Source of the DNA: Apodospora peruviana
Taxonomy: Eukaryota > Ascomycota > Sordariomycetes > Sordariales > Lasiosphaeriaceae
Direction: 5' to 3'
DNA length: 64,000 bases
Assembly (NCBI GenBank): GCA_033439685.1
Contig: JAUEDM010000006.1
Span: forward strand, 868,001-932,000
Below the pieces are notes generated by a model. It had not been told where the DNA came from and searched no databases. It was given only the letters and a program-made list of their open reading frames with translations. This document shows positions 60,132-64,000 of the stretch, piece after piece. Numbering within the stretch: the first letter of the stretch is position 1; each line of letters opens with the position of its first letter. The position numbers and the translations under genes were made by a program.

Positions 60132-61014
60132 ATGTCTTTTACAAATGCGCCGGTAACGCGTGCCTTGGTGCTCGGAGTGGGCGCCGCCTCGATTGCCGCC
60201 AGTGTCTTCGACATCAAGCACTACTTTTACATCTCAGTTAGCACCCACTTCCTGCGCTATGGCCAGCTCTGGCGGGCCTTCGCATACCAGCTGTGCTATA
60301 CAAACTCGTCAGAGGTTCTCTTTGCCTGTACGACGCTGTATAAAATGAGGATGATAGAGCAGCTATGGGGTTCGAGAAAATATGCTGTATGTGACCTGCC
60401 GTCATGAGAAACATTTAAAATTTGGAATGATTACTGAAACGTCATGACAGTCCTTCATCGCGGTGACATCCCTCTTGACGGCCATCATTCCACCATTTCT
60501 ACTGACAGCCGTTCTGCGGCCGCTGTCTTTCGGGGTGATTGACTTCTTACCGGCCGGGCCTACGCCGATTATCTTTGCCATCCTCGCCCAGTACCATGCC
60601 ATCGTCCCTCACATGTACAAGTACAAGGTTTCGATGACGACTGCGGCGCCGAATGACGAGTCTCCTTGGTTGACGTTCTCGGACAAGTCGACCCGATATC
60701 TCTTTGCAGTCCAGTTGGCACTATTCCAATGGCCAGGCTCCCTCCTGGGCGCAGTGGTTGGATGGCTGGTCGGTTACACGTGGCGTAACGAGCTGCTGCC
60801 CGGTGTCTTGACACGCTGGCGGGTTCCGGGATGGGTTGTCGGGGTCAAAGGTCACAGGTCGAGCGGAGGGTTTGAAGGAATACGGAGAAGACTTGAAGGC
60901 GAGAGCTCCTCGACAGGTACAGCCTCTGGAGTTCAGCAGGCCACTGAAGGCGAGGCCAACAGACGGAGGACGATGGGCCAGCAACTCATCGATGAGGTTA
61001 GGGGGGCATTCTGA
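60132..61014 (+). CDS. Dsc2/UBAC2-like rhomboid pseudoprotease
   Basis: Exons 60132-60386 and 60451-61014 give 272 residues; the 64-bp intron (donor GTATGT) joins GSRKYA to SFIAVTSL. Dsc2 is a membrane subunit of the Golgi/endosome Dsc E3 ubiquitin ligase, which in fungi helps activate SREBP and degrade membrane proteins; UBAC2 is the animal relative. The N-terminus ALVLGVGAASIAASVFDIKHYFYI and the segment HFLRYGQLWRAFAYQLCYTNSSEVLFA are characteristic. About five hydrophobic segments are visible. There is no rhomboid Gly-x-Ser catalytic motif, as expected of this inactive branch. After the last membrane segment (LGAVVGWLVGYTW) the tail is basic and ends QQLIDEVRGAF, with no UBA domain evident. 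The identity is by motif recognition; another UBAC2-like paralogue is possible. Confidence 0.8.
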
Positions 61015-62414
61015 ACCTTTGAACGTATACGATACATGGTTTAGGTACTCATACAGGTACGGGGTAATGGGTGAGCATGTCTCTATACGAAGGATGGCAT
61101 GTTCTCTCAATGGGCGTACGCCACACCATATTACGCAAGGCGAATCAAGATGAACATTGCTGGCGCAAGCGTCTCAAAATAAACGTCAACTCTCATGATA
61201 ATATACTGCACGTCCTGCTGATCAAGGTGCAGTATTGCATGATGCCTGAAAGTTTGTGTTCGTTGCGCTTCAAGGTGTGAAGTGCTGCCATGAGCCTCGT
61301 CACTATCCAATTCAGAGAACCTGGAAGCCTTGTGTGTACATAGTATTGCTCCGGTTGCACAGCCTTCATTGATACGTTGCAACTTGGAATGTTTCGCGAC
61401 AGAGTGTTTTCTCTATCTTGTGATTATCTCGTACTATACTAACCTGCTCACTATCACGGAACGAGTGGTCTTTTGTCTGGCCCGACGGTGTGCTTTGTCA
61501 GTCTAAAAATATCCAGACACCCCACGAGTGTCAACGACTCAGGTACGAGGCGAGGGCACGTCATTGGTCGTCGCAGCCAGTCGCTTCGGGGTTTCCAGCG
61601 ACCTGGATCGGCTGAGCTCGCTCTATATATCACAGCATCCTCCATCGCCTTCGGGGCGCAGTATCCGCACACGACAGTACGTACGCTAGCGTCATATGCG
61701 TCACTGCCTCTCTCGGATTCTTGGGAAGTGCTCTCACTGATGTGACATTGATGTGATGTGGATCGCCAAAATCCCGTTTGTGTGACCCGGACCCCTTCCC
61801 ATAAACCAGTTTGTGTCATTCATCTTTTCAAACAATTCAATCCAGTCCGTGTAATACCCGATTCCAAAAGGCACCTAGCATTCTTCCTTCCAAGGGAGTT
61901 TGTTGTAAATTCAAATCCGAGTCGTTTGCTCAATTTATCGCCTTGTCGATATCCACTTTGCCCGAACTTCGATCTTGAACTGCGGCGTAATTACGTCGCG
62001 TAACTATCGCCTATTGGGACATTTGAGCTGAACCCCTGCTTTCGCTGTTCTTTTGCTCTCTCCCCAGTGACCTGTGTTCCCTTGACGCTTCTGGCTGGGG
62101 TTCTTGGCATCTTTTGCTGGCGCGGGAACTTGAACACCGGGCAACCTCCCTCGATCTGGTCGCACCCCCCTTTAGACCGACCTACCTGAGCCTCGTCACC
62201 TTGACACCTCCGCCGCTCACACGACCACATCTATTCACATGGCTTTTCTATAATCCCAACTTTCTTCATCTTGGGATACTCTTTTCTTGGAAGCGCTGCG
62301 GCGACGCAAAGGAAATTAAGCCAGTGGTTTTTTGATCTTTCTTTCTTGGATATGTCTTGGACCGTCAATCTTTAACACGAGCACACGACGCCGAAGCCGA
62401 CGCACGACGCAACG
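61015..62414. other. Spacer between the Dsc2-like gene and the Uds1-domain gene
   Basis: About 1.4 kb holding the 3' end of the Dsc2-like transcript and the promoter and leader of the Uds1-domain gene. From about 61990 to 62340 the + strand is pyrimidine-rich, as is common in fungal promoters. No other gene is recognised. Confidence 0.5.
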
Positions 62415-64000
62415 ATGAATGGGGCCACGACCAGGAGAGGAAGCAGCGATGGCTACAATCCCGGGATGCTGGCTCCCGCCCAGCCGATTGGGCCGAACGG
62501 AAAGACATTGGTGGAGGGCTATAGGCAGGACATCATCAATGGATTTGACAAGGAGAGGCCGCGCTACAATCCCGTAAGCAGAATACTTGTGCCGTGTTCC
62601 CTCCCTGAAGTGTTCTCTGTTTTCTAACGCTTCCATTCTTCTACAGCTGAATGCAGAACGTCCGCAAAGCTCCGCGCTCGTCGATCTGGCCGACCCGATA
62701 CAAGTACACCTGTTGACCGAGACCGCACTGTCGGACAGCAAGACGTACGAAATCCTGTCGCAGGAGGAGGTGGACGACCTGAAAAAGCAGATCCAGTCGC
62801 TGAGTATGCGCATCGAGCAAGCGAAGGCGAATCTAGCCATACAATCCAAATACCGCGATGCGGCGATATCGATGGCTAAACTCTACTCCTCGGGGAGGCC
62901 GGAGAGCAAGAGGCGGAGTCTTTTGGGTAACAACCGGCTCAGCGACCAGCAGAAGGAGGCCGAGATGGAAAGGCAGACCAGCGAGCGACGTTGCGAGGAA
63001 CTTGCCGCCGAACTGTTTTCGCTCGAGAAACGCTTGATGGGGCCGCAGAAGCGGTTGCTGCAGCACACCGCCGGGATTCTGCAGATGACGCACCGAGCCT
63101 CCTCGAAGAATGCCGGCCAGCCGTCTGCGGGCCAGCAGATGCCGAACGGAATCCCGGGAAGCCCCGAGAGCCTGTATACGTCCTCGAACGCCCGGAACAG
63201 CATGGAACCGCCCGGGGACGACATGTTCGACGATAGGAGCCTATATCTTGCCCTCGATCAGATGGATGGGCAGCCTGCCGGTCGACCGCGGAAAAACACC
63301 ATTGAGATTCCCATGAAGTCGCCGGTACGAGAACAGGCTCAGTTGCGTGGAGAAGTGGATCGTGTCAAAGAGGAGAACTCCCGGCTCAAGGAAGCAGAAG
63401 AGCGACTCAACACGCAGAACATGGAGCAGCAGAGAATAATATCGGACACGGAAAAGAAGCTGGAGAGGTTGAACCGCAGGTTACGGGACGTCATTATCAC
63501 ATTCAACCCGGGTGAAAACGCCGGCTTCCCCCAGCCAGGCCTAGCAACTGGGCCCGGCGACTCACTCGGCCGTCAGCTGGAATACCTAGAAATGGGCCTT
63601 TTGGCGGCTGCTGAAGAGCAAAAGTACAACGCTTCAGAAAGCTTGAAGGAGACGGAGGCTGTAGCCAGAGCCGCGGCGGCCACAGAGTCCCTTACACAAG
63701 CCGAAGGACAGGTTCAGGCCCTGAAGCGCCAGGTCCAGGATGTGCTCCAGCAATTGAATCTCGACGAGCCACGGCCGGCAGAATCCGAGCCTCTCGGAGA
63801 CCAACTGGACTACCTCGGAGATGCCATCCAAATAATACAAGGCGAGCTGTCGCGGGCAGCAGACCTCTCCTCTTCAGCATCGACCCGCAAACAAAACAAC
63901 GAGCAAGTGGAAGCGGTCCTCACAGGCCTGTGGGATATCATCCAGACGGGCTACGCCGAAATCCAGCAGCAAAAGGCGGCACGCAAAAAGTCACGCTCGG
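62415..64000 (+). CDS. Uds1-domain coiled-coil protein (up-regulated during septation), 3' end outside window
   Basis: Exons 62415-62573 and 62647->64000; 504 residues lie inside the window and the frame is still open at its end. The 73-bp intron (donor GTAAGC) joins RPRYNP to LNAERPQ. The Uds1 domain is recognised by LLTETALSDSKTYEILSQEE followed by VDDLKKQIQSLSMRIEQAKANLAIQSKYRDAAISMAKLY. In fission yeast the namesake gene is up-regulated at septation. Long heptad-like coiled coils follow (VDRVKEENSRLKEAEERL, EQQRIISDTEKKLERLNRRL), separated by Ser/Gly/Pro-rich linkers. A conserved-looking pair of segments, LGRQLEYLEMGLLAAAEEQ and LGDQLDYLGDAIQIIQGEL, is repeated about 80 residues apart, suggesting a duplicated helix. 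Role in septum formation or cytoskeletal organisation is inference from the family. Confidence 0.85.

Overview
The window looks like a nuclear contig from a filamentous ascomycete (Pezizomycotina, probably Sordariomycetes). Genes carry short introns (57-113 bp, one of 366 bp) with GTATGT/GTGAGT-type donors. Every recognised protein is a eukaryotic housekeeping or fungal protein with a close filamentous-fungal flavour. One diverged inverted repeat differs between its arms mostly by transitions, as expected if repeat-induced point mutation has acted. Species identity is inference; no marker gene is present. Fourteen protein genes (two cut by the window edges) and one intron-containing tRNA gene could be supported. 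All exon joins given below were rebuilt by hand and restore an open frame.

Layout. 1-2.1 kb: 3' part of a dual-specificity phosphatase of the Pps1 type (+). 2.1-6.4 kb: non-coding, with a diverged tandem duplication and a 685-bp structure made of two inverted ~168-bp repeats. 6.4-15.3 kb: a compact cluster of atg18 (-), AP-2 alpha adaptin (-), an NDUFAF5-like complex I assembly methyltransferase (+) and the ARPC5 subunit of Arp2/3 (-). 15.3-36.0 kb: about 20 kb with no credible protein gene, holding only a tRNA-Ile(AAU) near its right end. 36.0-64.0 kb: TAF4 (-), the mRNA 3'-end endonuclease YSH1/CPSF73 (+), V-ATPase subunit a (-), an F-box/leucine-rich-repeat protein (-), an ING-PHD chromatin protein (-), a cis-prenyltransferase for dolichol synthesis (-), a Dsc2/UBAC2-like rhomboid pseudoprotease (+) and the 5' part of a Uds1-domain coiled-coil septation protein (+).

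The genes do not form a pathway cluster. Several share a cell-biological theme of membrane traffic and vacuole function (Atg18, AP-2 alpha, ARPC5, V-ATPase a, Dsc2), while TAF4, YSH1 and the ING protein act in nuclear gene expression. TAF4/YSH1, cis-prenyltransferase/Dsc2 and AP-2 alpha/NDUFAF5-like are divergent pairs sharing promoter intervals of 0.6-1 kb. I found no secondary-metabolite cluster, intact transposon, CRISPR array or defence-like system. The most unusual material is in the non-coding parts: the long gene-free interval, the inverted repeat element, and two near-identical poly(C)-poly(A) tracts lying 3' of minus-strand genes.
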